Position numbers and translations under genes: made by a program. Source: Azospirillum fermentarium (GTDB taxonomy: Bacteria > Pseudomonadota > Alphaproteobacteria > Azospirillales > Azospirillaceae). From it: a stretch of DNA of 64,000 nucleotides. Numbering within the stretch: the stretch's first letter is position 1; every line of letters starts with the position of its first letter. This document shows positions 47,436-56,911 of the stretch, piece after piece. The notes beneath the pieces are model-generated. The model was not told the DNA's origin. It did no database searches and worked only from the letters and a program-made list of their open reading frames with translations. The DNA lies in the NCBI RefSeq assembly GCF_025961205.1, contig NZ_JAOQNH010000001.1:2256001-2320000 (forward strand). Reading direction: 5' to 3'.

Positions 47436-49886
47436 TCAGAATTCCTTCCAATCGTCCTCGTCGGTGTTGGCGTGGGACAGGGCGGCGGCGGTGGCGGCGC
47501 GGGCCGGGGCCGCTGCCTTGGCCGGGGCGGCGGGCTTGCGGGCCGCCGGACGGGTGGGGGCGATGTGGCGCTTGACCGCCGCCGGGGCCCCCCCGCCGGA
47601 GGACGGCGCCGTGTGGAGGGCGGGCGTCACCACCGTGGGTGCGCGGTTCGCGCCGTCCAGGCGGAAGAAGCCCACCAGCGACCGCAGATCCCCCGCCTGA
47701 CCGGCCAGCGAATGGGCGGCGGCGGTGGTTTCCTCCACCAGGGCGGCGTTCTTCTGGGTCATCTCGTCCATCTGGGCGACGGCGGAGTTGATCTCGTCCA
47801 GAGCCGACGCCTGCTCGGCAGAGGCCGATGCCATCTCCGCGATCAGCGAGGCCACCTCGTGCACGCCGCCGACGATGCCTTCCAGCGCCGCCCCGGCCTT
47901 CTGCACCAGTTCCACGCCGCCACGGACCTGGGAATCGCTGTCCATGATCAGGGACTTGATTTCCTTGGACGCCTGGGCCGAGCGCTGGGCGAGGTTGCGC
48001 ACCTCCTGCGCCACCACGGCGAAGCCGCGGCCCGCATCGCCGGCCCGCGCCGCCTCCACCGCGGCGTTGAGCGCCAGCAGGTTGGTCTGGAACGCGATTT
48101 CGTCGATCACGCCGATGATGTCGGTGATCTTGCGGCTGGCATTCTCGATCTGGCGCATGGCCTCCACGGCGGAGGTGGCGACCTGCCCGCCCGATTCGGC
48201 AGCGGTGCGGGCGTCGGACGCCATGCGGTTAGCGCGCTGGGCGTTGTCGGCGTTGGAGCGCACGGTGGCGCCCAGCTCTTCCATGCTGGCCGCGGTCTCC
48301 TCCAGCGAGGAGGCCTGCTGCTCGGTGCGCTCGGCCAGGTCGGAGGAGCCCATGGACACCTCCGACGCGGCGGAGGTGATGGCGTCGGTGGCACGCAGGA
48401 TCTGCCCGACGATCTCGCCCAGCTTGGACGAGGTGGTGTTGACGTTGGTCTTCAGGGCCTGGAAGGCGCCCTGGTAATCCTTGTCGATACGGCTGTTGAG
48501 GTCGCCTTCGGCCAGCGCGCCCAGCACGCGGCCCAGGTCGTCGATCACCGCCTTCACCGTGTCGGTCAGGCGGTTGATGCCCTCCGACATGGTGCGGTAG
48601 AAGCCGTCCTTGCCGTTCAGGTCGATGCGGCGGCTGAGGTCGCCCTTGGACACCGAATCGATCAGCGCCGCGATTTCCTGGCCGATGGCCTGTTCGCGGG
48701 CGCGCTGGGCCTCGTCCTCGCGGCGCTCCTGTTCGATGCGGGCGCGCTCGGCCTCGTCCATCCGCTTCTTTTCGATGGCGTTGTCCTTGAACACCTGCAC
48801 GGCCTTGGCCATGGACCCGATCTCGTCCTGGTTGGCCAGGGCGGGAATGGTCACGTCCAGCTGACCGCCGGCCAGGTGGGTCATGGTGTCGGTCATGTCG
48901 GTCACGGGCCGCACGATCGACCGCGCCACCAGCCATGCGAACAGGATGCCGATCACCAGGGCGGCGGCGGCGATGGCGATGTTCTGGGCCTGGGTGTTTT
49001 CCATCTGGGCGGTGGTCGCGGCCAGAAGCTGGTCGCGGTTGCGCCCTTCGGTATCCACGGTCTTTTCCGCCAGATCGGCGAATTCGGCCCCCATGCCGGC
49101 CAGCCGGGCGACGGTGGCGGTGTTTTCCAGCACCGCGGCGGCCACCTGGTTGAAGCCGGCCAGATACTGGGTCGCCGCATCCACCGATGCCTGCGCCAAC
49201 CGGCGGCGGGTGGGGTCGGTCAGGCTGGCGGCGAAGCCCTCGGCCAGCGACAGGAATTGCTGGTTGGCGGTGCGGGTGCGGCCGGCCGTGGCCTCGTCGG
49301 GGGCGCCCAGGAACCGCTGAGCCTCCAGCCGGGCGGCCATCAGCCGCTCGATCACCGGGCCAAGCTGGCCGGCGGCGGCGGTGTCGCCGTCCCTCATCGC
49401 GCTGGCGTGAATATCCGCCAGCGCCTGCTGCGCCTTGTCGCCCAGCGGGATGAGCTGCTCGCGCACCAGCGTGTCGCGCTGGCGGCGCAGTTCGACCAGC
49501 TTGCCGAAACCGGCCTGATAGGTATCGAACAGACTCGTCATCTGCGTCAGGGCGGGGCGAGTCTGGTCGGAGGCGGTGCCGACCGCTTCGCGCAGATCCT
49601 TGCCCAGGGCTTCCTGGATCGAGCGGACCTGGGTGGCGATCGCCTCGTCACCCGAATTGATGTAATTGACCGCAATGCGGCGCATCTGCGCCACGTTGGC
49701 GTTGATGTCCAGAACCAGCAACGAGTGATTGCTGACCGTTGCGTAGGTGCCGAATCCGGTGCGGGCCGATACGAGCCCGCTGATACCGCTGACCGAACCC
49801 AGGATCAGCAACGCCAGAATCACGGCGAAACCGAAATAGATCCGGGTTCCGACCTTGAACCGCCCTGCCAGCCCGCTTTCCTGCAT
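47436..49886 (-). CDS. Methyl-accepting chemotaxis protein with C-terminal CheR-docking-like pentapeptide
   Basis: 816 residues. Membrane helices at about 12-36 ([18 protein letters not shown]) and about 315-335 flank a helical periplasmic sensor. HAMP repeats follow, then a signalling domain with the conserved hairpin [37 protein letters not shown]. The Pro/Ala-rich tail ends DWKEF, like the N/D-W-x-x-F docking sites of methyltransferase CheR. ATG 49886 is chosen, with AGAGG 7 nt upstream (TTG 49892 is just before). Its ligand is unknown. Confidence 0.93.
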   Translation of the reverse strand: MQESGLAGRFKVGTRIYFGFAVILALLILGSVSGISGLVSARTGFGTYATVSNHSLLVLDINANVAQMRRIAVNYINSGDEAIATQVRSIQEALGKDLREAVGTASDQTRPALTQMTSLFDTYQAGFGKLVELRRQRDTLVREQLIPLGDKAQQALADIHASAMRDGDTAAAGQLGPVIERLMAARLEAQRFLGAPDEATAGRTRTANQQFLSLAEGFAASLTDPTRRRLAQASVDAATQYLAGFNQVAAAVLENTATVARLAGMGAEFADLAEKTVDTEGRNRDQLLAATTAQMENTQAQNIAIAAAALVIGILFAWLVARSIVRPVTDMTDTMTHLAGGQLDVTIPALANQDEIGSMAKAVQVFKDNAIEKKRMDEAERARIEQERREDEAQRAREQAIGQEIAALIDSVSKGDLSRRIDLNGKDGFYRTMSEGINRLTDTVKAVIDDLGRVLGALAEGDLNSRIDKDYQGAFQALKTNVNTTSSKLGEIVGQILRATDAITSAASEVSMGSSDLAERTEQQASSLEETAASMEELGATVRSNADNAQRANRMASDARTAAESGGQVATSAVEAMRQIENASRKITDIIGVIDEIAFQTNLLALNAAVEAARAGDAGRGFAVVAQEVRNLAQRSAQASKEIKSLIMDSDSQVRGGVELVQKAGAALEGIVGGVHEVASLIAEMASASAEQASALDEINSAVAQMDEMTQKNAALVEETTAAAHSLAGQAGDLRSLVGFFRLDGANRAPTVVTPALHTAPSSGGGAPAAVKRHIAPTRPAARKPAAPAKAAAPARAATAAALSHANTDEDDWKEF

Positions 49887-50318
49887 GATCAAACCTCTTT
49901 TTCACCACCACGGTCACAATGGGCCGGGACGGCTGTCCACCGAAATGATGATAACCGTGCGCATAATCGGCTTAGATGGTTATCAAAAGGTTTCCATGTT
50001 GACGAGAGGAAAAGGGATGGCAATTGCGGCGTGTATAAGTGCGCAACAATATTGAAAGCCCTGCCGGCCCGCGCATTTTTGTGCGGTTTTAACAAAAACG
50101 TCCTTGGGAATTGGAAATGGGCGCCAAGAAAGTCGTCCGCTGAATTTCAGTCGAATCGGCAGGGGTTTTCTTGGGCTCGCAAAGGTAATTCGGTATAAAG
50201 GTATAACTAATTTCGTAGAGCCAGAACATTTCACTTGATCCGGTGCGGGGGGTATGCCACAAATATGTGATACAAATAATTTTTCCCATAGTGGCCACGC
50301 AAAAAGGTTGCGGGTGCA
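49887..50318. other. Intergenic region between chemoreceptor and XRE regulator
   Basis: About 430 bp, AT-richer than neighbours, between divergent genes. It contains several A/T runs, and GCCGATTA on the receptor strand, resembling a flagellar sigma-28 -10 box but without a TAAA -35. No credible gene, repeat or RNA was recognised. Confidence 0.5.
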
Positions 50319-50954
50319 ATGAGCGAACTTATTGTTCGAAAACGCGGCAGACGTGGTTCACCGGAGTCCTGGTCCGTCGATGCCCATGTCGGCCAGCGTG
50401 TGCGGATGCGCCGCACTTTGCTGGGCATGAGCCAGGAGCGACTTGGTGAAGCCATCGGGCTGACGTTTCAGCAGGTCCAGAAATACGAGCGGGGCTCGAA
50501 CCGCATCTCCGCCGGCACCCTGTTCCGGCTGGGGCAGGTTCTGGAGGTTCCGGTCAGTTTTTTCTTCGATGACTACGACGACGGCCAGCCGCACCCCGGG
50601 CAGTCGTCCACCGCGGTGAACGCCGATGGCAGCATCATCAGCCGGCGGGAGGCCCGCCTTCTGCGCCTGTGGCGTGCCGCCCCCGGCGGCGTTGCCGATG
50701 AAGTGCTGGCGCTGTTGTCGTCCCTGTCCCCCCACCTGCGCGATCCCGTGGAAGAGGGAGAGGCGGTGTCTTCCAGCGCCGGAGACGGCGAAGCGGCCGA
50801 AGACGCCAAGCCGGCGGCCCGCCGTGCCGAAAAGACGGAAGGCCGCGCCACCCGCAGCAGCGATGGCGAAGGAGGGGGCAAGCAGCGCAAACCCCGCCGC
50901 CGGCACGGTGCCGTGTGGGATCCCACCGATATCTACCGTTCGGCCAAGAGCTGA
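50319..50954 (+). CDS. XRE-family HTH transcriptional regulator
   Basis: 211 residues. The helix-turn-helix spans about residues 22-80 (VGQRVRMRRTLLGMSQERLG, then GLTFQQVQKYERGSNRISAG) and closely follows the compact XRE domain found in many alphaproteobacteria. The middle helical part is unassigned and the final 70 residues are Ala/Glu/Arg/Lys-rich, ending in RRRHGAVWDPTDIYRSAKS. Targets unknown. It stands alone between receptor and methyltransferase genes. Confidence 0.85.
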   Translation: MSELIVRKRGRRGSPESWSVDAHVGQRVRMRRTLLGMSQERLGEAIGLTFQQVQKYERGSNRISAGTLFRLGQVLEVPVSFFFDDYDDGQPHPGQSSTAVNADGSIISRREARLLRLWRAAPGGVADEVLALLSSLSPHLRDPVEEGEAVSSSAGDGEAAEDAKPAARRAEKTEGRATRSSDGEGGGKQRKPRRRHGAVWDPTDIYRSAKS

Positions 50955-50974
50955 CCGCCGGTGATGGGCGGGCG

Positions 50975-51766
50975 TCACGGGTCGGTATGGCCCGTTGACG
51001 GATGGGACAGGAACAAAAAATTACGGTTGATCCGGTGCCGCCGCCGGCGGTGTGGGGTCAGCAGCAGACGGGAATCGACGCAGCGCCCCGTCAGCCCTTC
51101 GTCCGACAGGCGCGCCGCGGTATCCCGGCCATAGATCCGGTAATGATAGGGGTGGCCGTACGCCTCCAGCCGTTTGGACGGGGTGTCCATGGCGGGATCT
51201 TCCTGCGTCGGCTGCCGCGGATCATAGGGAAACAGCAGAACCGCCCACCCGGATGGTTTCAGAACCCGCGCGATTTCCCGCAAGGCCCGGCGGTCGTCGG
51301 GTACGTGTTCCAGCACATGGCTGGACAGCACCACATCGAACGAACCGGCCGGAAACGGCAGATCCGTCAGATCGGCGTTCACGTCGGCCAGCGGCGAGAA
51401 ACGGTCCAGGCTGACATAACCGCGCCCATGCAGCCCCCGCAACCGCGGCTCCAGGCACTCTTCGGGGGCCGTGTGCAGCACCCGCAGGCGGCGGCGGAAG
51501 AACGGCGTGCGCTCCCGCAGATACAGCCATAGGAAACGGTGCCGTTCCAGTGATCCGCAATGGGGGCATTGGGCGTTGCGCCGTCCGCCCAGCCCGAAGG
51601 TCAGGAAACGGGCGGCGGACCCGTTGCAGATAGGGCAGAGCAGCGGCCCCGCCGGCACGCGCCCGGTGCGCTTGCGGTGATAGAGTGCCGGACGGCGGTA
51701 CACCGCCGCCTCGTCCAGCCCATGGGCGGTGATGGCGGGAATCAGGCGGGACAGGCCATGAAGCAT
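50975..51766 (-). CDS. SAM-dependent methyltransferase with N-terminal zinc-binding motif
   Basis: 263 residues. Cys motif LLCPICNGSAARF and QCPHCGSLERHRFLW near residues 40-75 could bind zinc. A class I methyltransferase core follows: DVNADLTDLPFPAGSFDVVL and SSHVLEHVPDDRRALREIARVLKPSG. Substrate unknown, though cheD lies immediately upstream in the same direction. ATG 51766 starts 4 nt after the cheD stop; the frame extends into cheD. Possibly co-transcribed with cheD. Confidence 0.82.
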   Translation of the reverse strand: MLHGLSRLIPAITAHGLDEAAVYRRPALYHRKRTGRVPAGPLLCPICNGSAARFLTFGLGGRRNAQCPHCGSLERHRFLWLYLRERTPFFRRRLRVLHTAPEECLEPRLRGLHGRGYVSLDRFSPLADVNADLTDLPFPAGSFDVVLSSHVLEHVPDDRRALREIARVLKPSGWAVLLFPYDPRQPTQEDPAMDTPSKRLEAYGHPYHYRIYGRDTAARLSDEGLTGRCVDSRLLLTPHRRRRHRINRNFLFLSHPSTGHTDP

Positions 51767-51770
51767 GGGA

Positions 51771-52415
51771 TCAGAACAACTCGATATCGCCGTCGATGCG
51801 GGTTTTGCGCAACCGCTCCATGAAGGAGGATTCGCTGCGGGTGATGTCGCGGATGGCATCGCCCCCGACGAGCCGGCGTTGGCTGCGCCCCGTGGCGGGA
51901 TAGAACCGGATGGAGCGGGCCTGCGTTCCCCCCACATCCCAGCTGATGGTGGGGATTCCTTCGGTCGCCAGATATTCCATGGCGAAGTCGATGTTGCGCT
52001 GACCGATGGAGTTGCGGGTGCCGGTGACCCCGGCCCCGCCGAACACCTTGGCCCGCAGCCGGTCGCGCCGCCCGGTGATGGACAGCATGCGGTTGATGAG
52101 CTGTTCCATCGCCGCGCTGCCGTAACGGGCCGACGCCGACAGGGTGTCGCTGCCGCCGTCGGGCAGCAGGAAATGGTTCATGCCGCCCACGCCGGCCACC
52201 GGATCGAACAGACAAGTGGCGATGCACGATCCCAGCGTGGTGGTGATGATGACGTTGGGATCGCTGCTGACGCAGCAACCGCCCACCACGATGCTGACGA
52301 TTTCGGCATCCAGCCGGTGGTCGCGGTACCGGCGGTGCCCGTCGTCGGGGGCGGCGGCGCCATGGGGCCCTGTGCCGCCCAGGCCACGGGGCGGGTGTTG
52401 CGTGGGGGCGGTCAT
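51771..52415 (-). CDS. cheD: Chemoreceptor glutamine deamidase CheD
   Basis: 214 residues. Catalytic Cys64 (TTLGSCIATCLF) and His81 (GMNHFLLP) are 17 residues apart, as Cys27 and His44 in Thermotoga CheD, with Thr58 where Thr21 should be. FGGAGV and SWDVGGTQARSIRFYP are further family marks. It deamidates receptor glutamines and tunes CheC/CheY adaptation. An N-terminal tail of about 35 residues is Pro/Gly/His-rich. ATG 52415 chosen over a TTG 30 nt upstream. The rest of the che operon is not in the window. Confidence 0.9.
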   Translation of the reverse strand: MTAPTQHPPRGLGGTGPHGAAAPDDGHRRYRDHRLDAEIVSIVVGGCCVSSDPNVIITTTLGSCIATCLFDPVAGVGGMNHFLLPDGGSDTLSASARYGSAAMEQLINRMLSITGRRDRLRAKVFGGAGVTGTRNSIGQRNIDFAMEYLATEGIPTISWDVGGTQARSIRFYPATGRSQRRLVGGDAIRDITRSESSFMERLRKTRIDGDIELF

Positions 52416-52519
52416 GCGCCTGGGAACGGTGGGTGGGCTTGGCAAACGCGGACCCTGTTCATGAGGCGGCGGGACGGCGGGGCGATGAAACGAACCGAAA
52501 CCACCCCTGGACGAAAAGT

Positions 52520-54004
52520 TTAAGGGATTTTACGTGTTTCCTCAAGCGGTGCTTCGGGGCCGTCCACCCAGTGGGCCAGCAGCGCCGCCTGCAGCATCCG
52601 CGCCCGGTCCAGCCACGCGCGGGCCTCGGGCGGCATGGCGGGAACGTCGCGCCCGGCGGTGCGGTCCATGGCCTGGCGCTGCCCCTCGTCGGCGATGAAC
52701 AGGACAAAACCCAGCCGCTGCCCGCCGGCCGTGGACAGCACCCCGGCCAGCCCCTTCACATAGGCCATGGTGCCCGATTTGGCCCTGGCGCCGGGGGTGG
52801 GCTTGCCCTCGTCCTCACCGGGCAGCAGGGGGTAGAAGGGCTCGCCCCCGATCCGCAGGATGGCGGCCATCTGCCGTGGCGTCACCCGTGACCGCACCGT
52901 CAGGCCGGAGAAGTTCGCCAGGGTGAAACCGCTCCAATCGGTGCCCGGCGCCTGGGCCTTCAGCCATCCGGCCAGCGTGCCCGCGGCCTGGGGCAGGGTG
53001 GTGGCGGGGGAGGGGCCGAGGCGGCGCGCGGCCGCCAGCCCGATCAGCTCCGCCGACAGGTTGTTGGAATAGCGCAGAACCCCGGCGGCGACGGTGGCCA
53101 GCGGCGGGCTGTCCCGCTGGGCCAGCGGCCGGGCGGCGGCGGGGGCTGTCCCCGGCCGGGGCGGGGGCAGGGTGATGCCGTTCATGCCGGCGATGCGGTG
53201 GAACAGCCCCGCCGTCACCGCATCGGCCCGCCGCACCGGCATCCAGAACGCCCCCTTGTCGCCCGTGGCGGGGAAACCCACCTGCCAGCTCTCCACCCCG
53301 CCCGCGGGAACGGCGGCGGGGGCCAGCGTGCCGGGGCGGGGGACAGCGTGCAGAGTCACGCCGTCGATGGGCAGGCGCCCCTTGTCCGATACCGTCCAGG
53401 TCTGGGCCGCGACCACCCCGTTGCGGCGGGTCCAGGTCACCTGGGCGCGGTTGAAATTCACGGTCAGCGCGCTGACCCCGGTGTTGTAGCCGGCACCGTA
53501 GGGCTGCTCCGGCTCGATCTCCGGCAGGACCGGCAGGTCGGACGCGTCGTACAGGAACCGCCCCGTGATCCCCCGGATGCCCTGGGCGGCCAGGGCGCGG
53601 GCCAGATCGGTCAGGCCGCCGGTGTCCAGGGTCGGGTCGCCGCCGCCCTTCAGCACCAGATCGCCGGCCAGAACGCCCCCCTGCACCGGACCCGTGGCCA
53701 GAAGCCTGGTGGTGAAGCGCCAGCCGGGACCGAGAAGGGCGAGCGCGCCCACGGCGGACGGTACCTTCGCCACCGATGCGGGGATGAAGGGGGTGTCGGC
53801 CCGGTGCTCGGCGACGATCCGTCCATCGGCCGGGTCGAACAGCAGGAACCCCACATCCGCTGCCCGGAAACCGTGTTGCCGAATAAGGGCTTGTGCATCC
53901 AAACGTGGAGTTTCGGCCGTCTGGGCCACCGCCGGCCCGCACAGGATGGCCGGCAGAAAAAGCACAAGGTGGATGCAGGATTGCCGGATCGTGTGTGGTG
54001 GCAT
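52520..54004 (-). CDS. dacB: D-alanyl-D-alanine carboxypeptidase/endopeptidase, PBP4 type
   Basis: 494 residues. Signal peptide (SCIHLVLFLPAILCGPAVAQ) with cleavage near residue 28. Active-site S77-V-A-K80, then SNN in YSNNLSAELIGLAAARRLG and KSGTMAYVKGLAGVL give the S-x-x-K, S-x-N, K-S/T-G triad of class C penicillin-binding proteins. It trims or cleaves peptidoglycan cross-links in the periplasm. ATG 54004 chosen because it starts the signal peptide. Divergent from the FHA-protein gene. Confidence 0.93.
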   Translation of the reverse strand: MPPHTIRQSCIHLVLFLPAILCGPAVAQTAETPRLDAQALIRQHGFRAADVGFLLFDPADGRIVAEHRADTPFIPASVAKVPSAVGALALLGPGWRFTTRLLATGPVQGGVLAGDLVLKGGGDPTLDTGGLTDLARALAAQGIRGITGRFLYDASDLPVLPEIEPEQPYGAGYNTGVSALTVNFNRAQVTWTRRNGVVAAQTWTVSDKGRLPIDGVTLHAVPRPGTLAPAAVPAGGVESWQVGFPATGDKGAFWMPVRRADAVTAGLFHRIAGMNGITLPPPRPGTAPAAARPLAQRDSPPLATVAAGVLRYSNNLSAELIGLAAARRLGPSPATTLPQAAGTLAGWLKAQAPGTDWSGFTLANFSGLTVRSRVTPRQMAAILRIGGEPFYPLLPGEDEGKPTPGARAKSGTMAYVKGLAGVLSTAGGQRLGFVLFIADEGQRQAMDRTAGRDVPAMPPEARAWLDRARMLQAALLAHWVDGPEAPLEETRKIP

Positions 54005-54041
54005 ACGATTGCTTCTATTGCGTGGGGTAGGGCGAAGTGAC

Positions 54042-54077
54042 GCACACGTCAGTGATGCAGGACACAGCGACGTGTGC
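54042..54077. promoter_or_regulatory. Perfect 9-bp inverted repeat between dacB and FHA gene
   Basis: GCACACGTC (54042-54050) and GACGTGTGC (54069-54077) form an exact inverted repeat with an 18-bp spacer in the 103-bp divergent gap. The centre-to-centre spacing is 27 bp, so a dimeric or tetrameric regulator could span it. It is also capable of forming a hairpin in mRNA of the FHA gene. Confidence 0.5.
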
Positions 54078-54107
54078 CGTCTGTGCGGGACGGGGCAGTT
54101 TGAAGCG

Positions 54108-55931
54108 ATGTTGCAGCGCCGGGAAGTCAAATTCGAAGTGGTGGTGGAGGCTGACGGCAAGCCCAGCATCGACGGTGTGTTCGCCGATGAAAAGGATGCC
54201 GTCGAGCGCGCCAGATATCTGCTGACTCTGGCGAAATACTCCGTGGTCCGGGTATCGCGCGTGAATCAGGCCGGGCGCGAAGAGACGATTTTCGAAAAGA
54301 AATACATGGGTGGTGGAAAGGTCACCACCATCTCCGCCATCGACGAGGCGGCGTTCTGTACCGATGTCCTGGATGTCTTCGGCTTTGAAAGCCGCATGAC
54401 CCTGCTGCGCCTGTTTCGCCGCTACTGGGACGAGCAGATCGTGATCCCGGCGGAACAGCTTCACCGCTATTACCCCTTGCGCTATTTCGAGCGCGAACAG
54501 ACCCTGTTCAACCCCGGCCTCAGCCGTCTGGCGGCGCTGCAGGCGCCGAAGGCCGGCGTGAACCCGTTCCAGCGCCAGGACGAGCTGGCCCGCATGTTCA
54601 ACAAGCTGAAGGAGATGGCCCAGGAAGGCGACGTCCTGGCCCCCTTCGACAAGGTGTTGGGCAGCAGCGGCGTGGCCGGGCTCCTGGCCGAGGCCGCGGC
54701 CAAACGCCCGCCGGAGGAGCGGGACCGGCTGGTCACCCATGCCTTTTCCGTGGTGCTGGAGCCGGCCCGTGACTGGCAGGAAAAGGTCCAGACGCTGCTG
54801 CGTTTCCACGAGGAGGATGCGCCCCCCACCATCGCCGTGGTCGATGAACTGCTGGCCGAGATGCTCGACGGGCGGGAGCCGATTCGCGCCCTGATCGGCT
54901 ATGCCCCCGACCTGTCGTCGGCGCTGCAGGCGCTGCTGGCCACCGTGCGCGGCGACCTGGACGACCGCCTGCCCAACACCGATGTGCTGCTGACCGTTTC
55001 CAACGTCATGGGCGGCGGCGGGTATGAGCGCACGCGCGCCGCCCTGCTCAACCGGGTCCAGGGCGGGCTGGAAGGCACCCATCCCCTGACCCGTACGGGG
55101 CAGGCGGCGGATTACCGCGCGTGTCAGGCGCTGGTGGACCAACTGGCGGGTTTCGACGGCTTCATGGGCGGGCCGCCCATCGCCGCGGCCATCACCATGC
55201 GGGCCAAGACCGCGTTCCGCGAGCGCGACCACGACCTGCCGTTCGAGGAAACCGTCCAGCGGCTGTCGGCGCGGCTGGGCGGGGCGGCGGCGCGCATCGG
55301 CTATATGCTGGACCTCGCCACCAGCCCGTACGGGCGGCGGCGCATCAGCTATCTGGTGGAACGGCTGACCGAGCAGTTCAACCGCGTCCGGTCCGCCGCC
55401 GAACTGGCCGCGCCGGGAACGCCGGTGGACGCCATCCGTTCCGGCCTGGGGCGCAAGCTGCGCAACGCCGGCATCCCCCGCGCCCTGGCCGACGCGCTGG
55501 TGGCCAAGGTCGCCAGCATTCCCGATCACGAGCGCGTGGTGCCCACGGTGCCGCCGGTCACCGAAACCACGGTGGAAATCCGCGCGGCCCGGATACCGCC
55601 GCGCCGCCGGCTGATGGTCAGCGTCAACGGCCAGCGTTTCGTGATGCCCAAGGATACCACCGAACTGGTGATCGGACGGGCGGTCGATTCCCATGTGGTG
55701 CTCGACGTGGCCTCCGCCTCCCGCCGCCATGCGGTGATCCAGTATCAGAAGGGCGAGTTCATCCTCAGCGACAGCAGCCGCAACGGAACCCGGCTGCTGG
55801 AGGACAAGAGCGAACCGCGGACCTTGGAAAAGGGACGCTCGGCCCCCTTGCGCACCCGGGGGGAAATTGTCATCGGTTCTCCCAGCGCCGGGGAGACGCC
55901 GGTGCGGATCGCGTGGGAAGTGGTGAACTGA
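54108..55931 (+). CDS. FHA-domain protein with large helical N-terminal region
   Basis: 607 residues. Residues about 1-490 are helical, with no recognised domain. Residues about 500-600 form a forkhead-associated domain: ELVIGRAVDSHVVLDVASAS, RRHAVIQY, then SRNGT, with the phosphothreonine-binding Arg, Ser and Asn residues in place. FHA proteins read phosphothreonines, so a Ser/Thr kinase or type VI-like partner may exist elsewhere. ATG 54108 chosen since similarity begins MLQRREVKFEVV; the frame is open further upstream. The next gene starts directly after the stop. Confidence 0.78.
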   Translation: MLQRREVKFEVVVEADGKPSIDGVFADEKDAVERARYLLTLAKYSVVRVSRVNQAGREETIFEKKYMGGGKVTTISAIDEAAFCTDVLDVFGFESRMTLLRLFRRYWDEQIVIPAEQLHRYYPLRYFEREQTLFNPGLSRLAALQAPKAGVNPFQRQDELARMFNKLKEMAQEGDVLAPFDKVLGSSGVAGLLAEAAAKRPPEERDRLVTHAFSVVLEPARDWQEKVQTLLRFHEEDAPPTIAVVDELLAEMLDGREPIRALIGYAPDLSSALQALLATVRGDLDDRLPNTDVLLTVSNVMGGGGYERTRAALLNRVQGGLEGTHPLTRTGQAADYRACQALVDQLAGFDGFMGGPPIAAAITMRAKTAFRERDHDLPFEETVQRLSARLGGAAARIGYMLDLATSPYGRRRISYLVERLTEQFNRVRSAAELAAPGTPVDAIRSGLGRKLRNAGIPRALADALVAKVASIPDHERVVPTVPPVTETTVEIRAARIPPRRRLMVSVNGQRFVMPKDTTELVIGRAVDSHVVLDVASASRRHAVIQYQKGEFILSDSSRNGTRLLEDKSEPRTLEKGRSAPLRTRGEIVIGSPSAGETPVRIAWEVVN

Positions 55932-56759
55932 ATGCGTCGTGCGGCGGGTGTGATGGCGGCGGCCCTGATGATGCTGGCGGGGCCGGTCGCGGCGGACGAG
56001 GCCGATCCGTCGGTGGCGGCCCTGGACCGGCTGATCGGGCGGGCGGCGGAGGCCGCGCGCCTGGCCCCGGCGGCGGAAGAACGGGATGCGGCCCAGGCGG
56101 CTCTGGCCCCCTGGACGGCGGAGCGCCGCCGCGTCCTGGCCGGCGGTGACGTCAAGGAGCGGGTGGCGGTGGCCGAAACCCGCCTGCGTGCCGTGCTGAC
56201 GGCGGCCCCGTCGGCGGCCCGTGCGGTGGCGCTGGCCGCCGCCAAGCCCATCGACCCCCTGCACGAGAATGGCGCGGCGGCGGAGGAGGGGGCCGCCCTG
56301 GCCGCCTATGCCCTGACCACCCTGTTTCCCGCCCCGCCGCGGCCCCAGGCCGACGAATACATGACCGGATACGAGCGCTACGCCGGTTTCACCTTCATCG
56401 GCGCGCTGCCCGACGGGCGGCGGCTGGCGGTGGTGCCGGAGGATTGCGGCACCCTGCACTGTACCAACGCTCCCTTCCTGCTGGACGAGGCCGGCGGCAC
56501 CGTGGCGCGGGCAGCGGTGGAGGTGCTGGAATCCGGTGCCCCGGTGGCGAAGGGCGATGCGGTGCTGACCGGCGTGCCCGCCCTGGCCGCCGGCGGGGTG
56601 GAGATCACCGAACTGGCGCGGGCGGAGGGCGGGTGCGGCACCCGCTGGGCCTATGCCGCCGAGGGAACCACGCTGCGCCTTCTCAGCCGGACGGTGAAAC
56701 CCGCCTGCGACGGACAGCCCTGGACGGCGCAATCCACCATGACCAAGCGGTACCGCTGA
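55932..56759 (+). CDS. Secreted protein of unknown function, 275 aa
   Basis: Signal peptide (GVMAAALMMLAGPVAADE) at residues 6-23. An Ala/Arg-rich helical half is followed by a region with four cysteines (EDCGTLHC, GGCGTRW, KPACDGQ) likely in disulfides. It begins at the base after the FHA gene stop, so the two are translationally coupled, and it may be a periplasmic partner. No motif recognised. Confidence 0.7.
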   Translation: MRRAAGVMAAALMMLAGPVAADEADPSVAALDRLIGRAAEAARLAPAAEERDAAQAALAPWTAERRRVLAGGDVKERVAVAETRLRAVLTAAPSAARAVALAAAKPIDPLHENGAAAEEGAALAAYALTTLFPAPPRPQADEYMTGYERYAGFTFIGALPDGRRLAVVPEDCGTLHCTNAPFLLDEAGGTVARAAVEVLESGAPVAKGDAVLTGVPALAAGGVEITELARAEGGCGTRWAYAAEGTTLRLLSRTVKPACDGQPWTAQSTMTKRYR

Positions 56760-56911
56760 GGGACCATTCATGGCAAAGGGTTGATCGGCTGCGGTTTTTC
56801 CCCTAAACGGCACCCCCCTTTCCCCATATGGGCGGGGCTTGGCGGTGTTGACCGGCGGTTCAGGCGGCAACACTTTGCTGTCAAAGAAATGCGGAAAAGG
56901 CGGGGGACACG

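Noticed and set aside
49960..49990. Sigma-28 flagellar promoter for the chemoreceptor
   Set aside because: GCCGATTA resembles the -10, but no TAAA-type -35 lies 15 bp upstream.
54015..56873. Minus-strand 952-codon frame opposite the FHA gene
   Set aside because: Low-complexity shadow; the plus-strand frame has an FHA domain, and dacB/FHA divergence explains the spacing.
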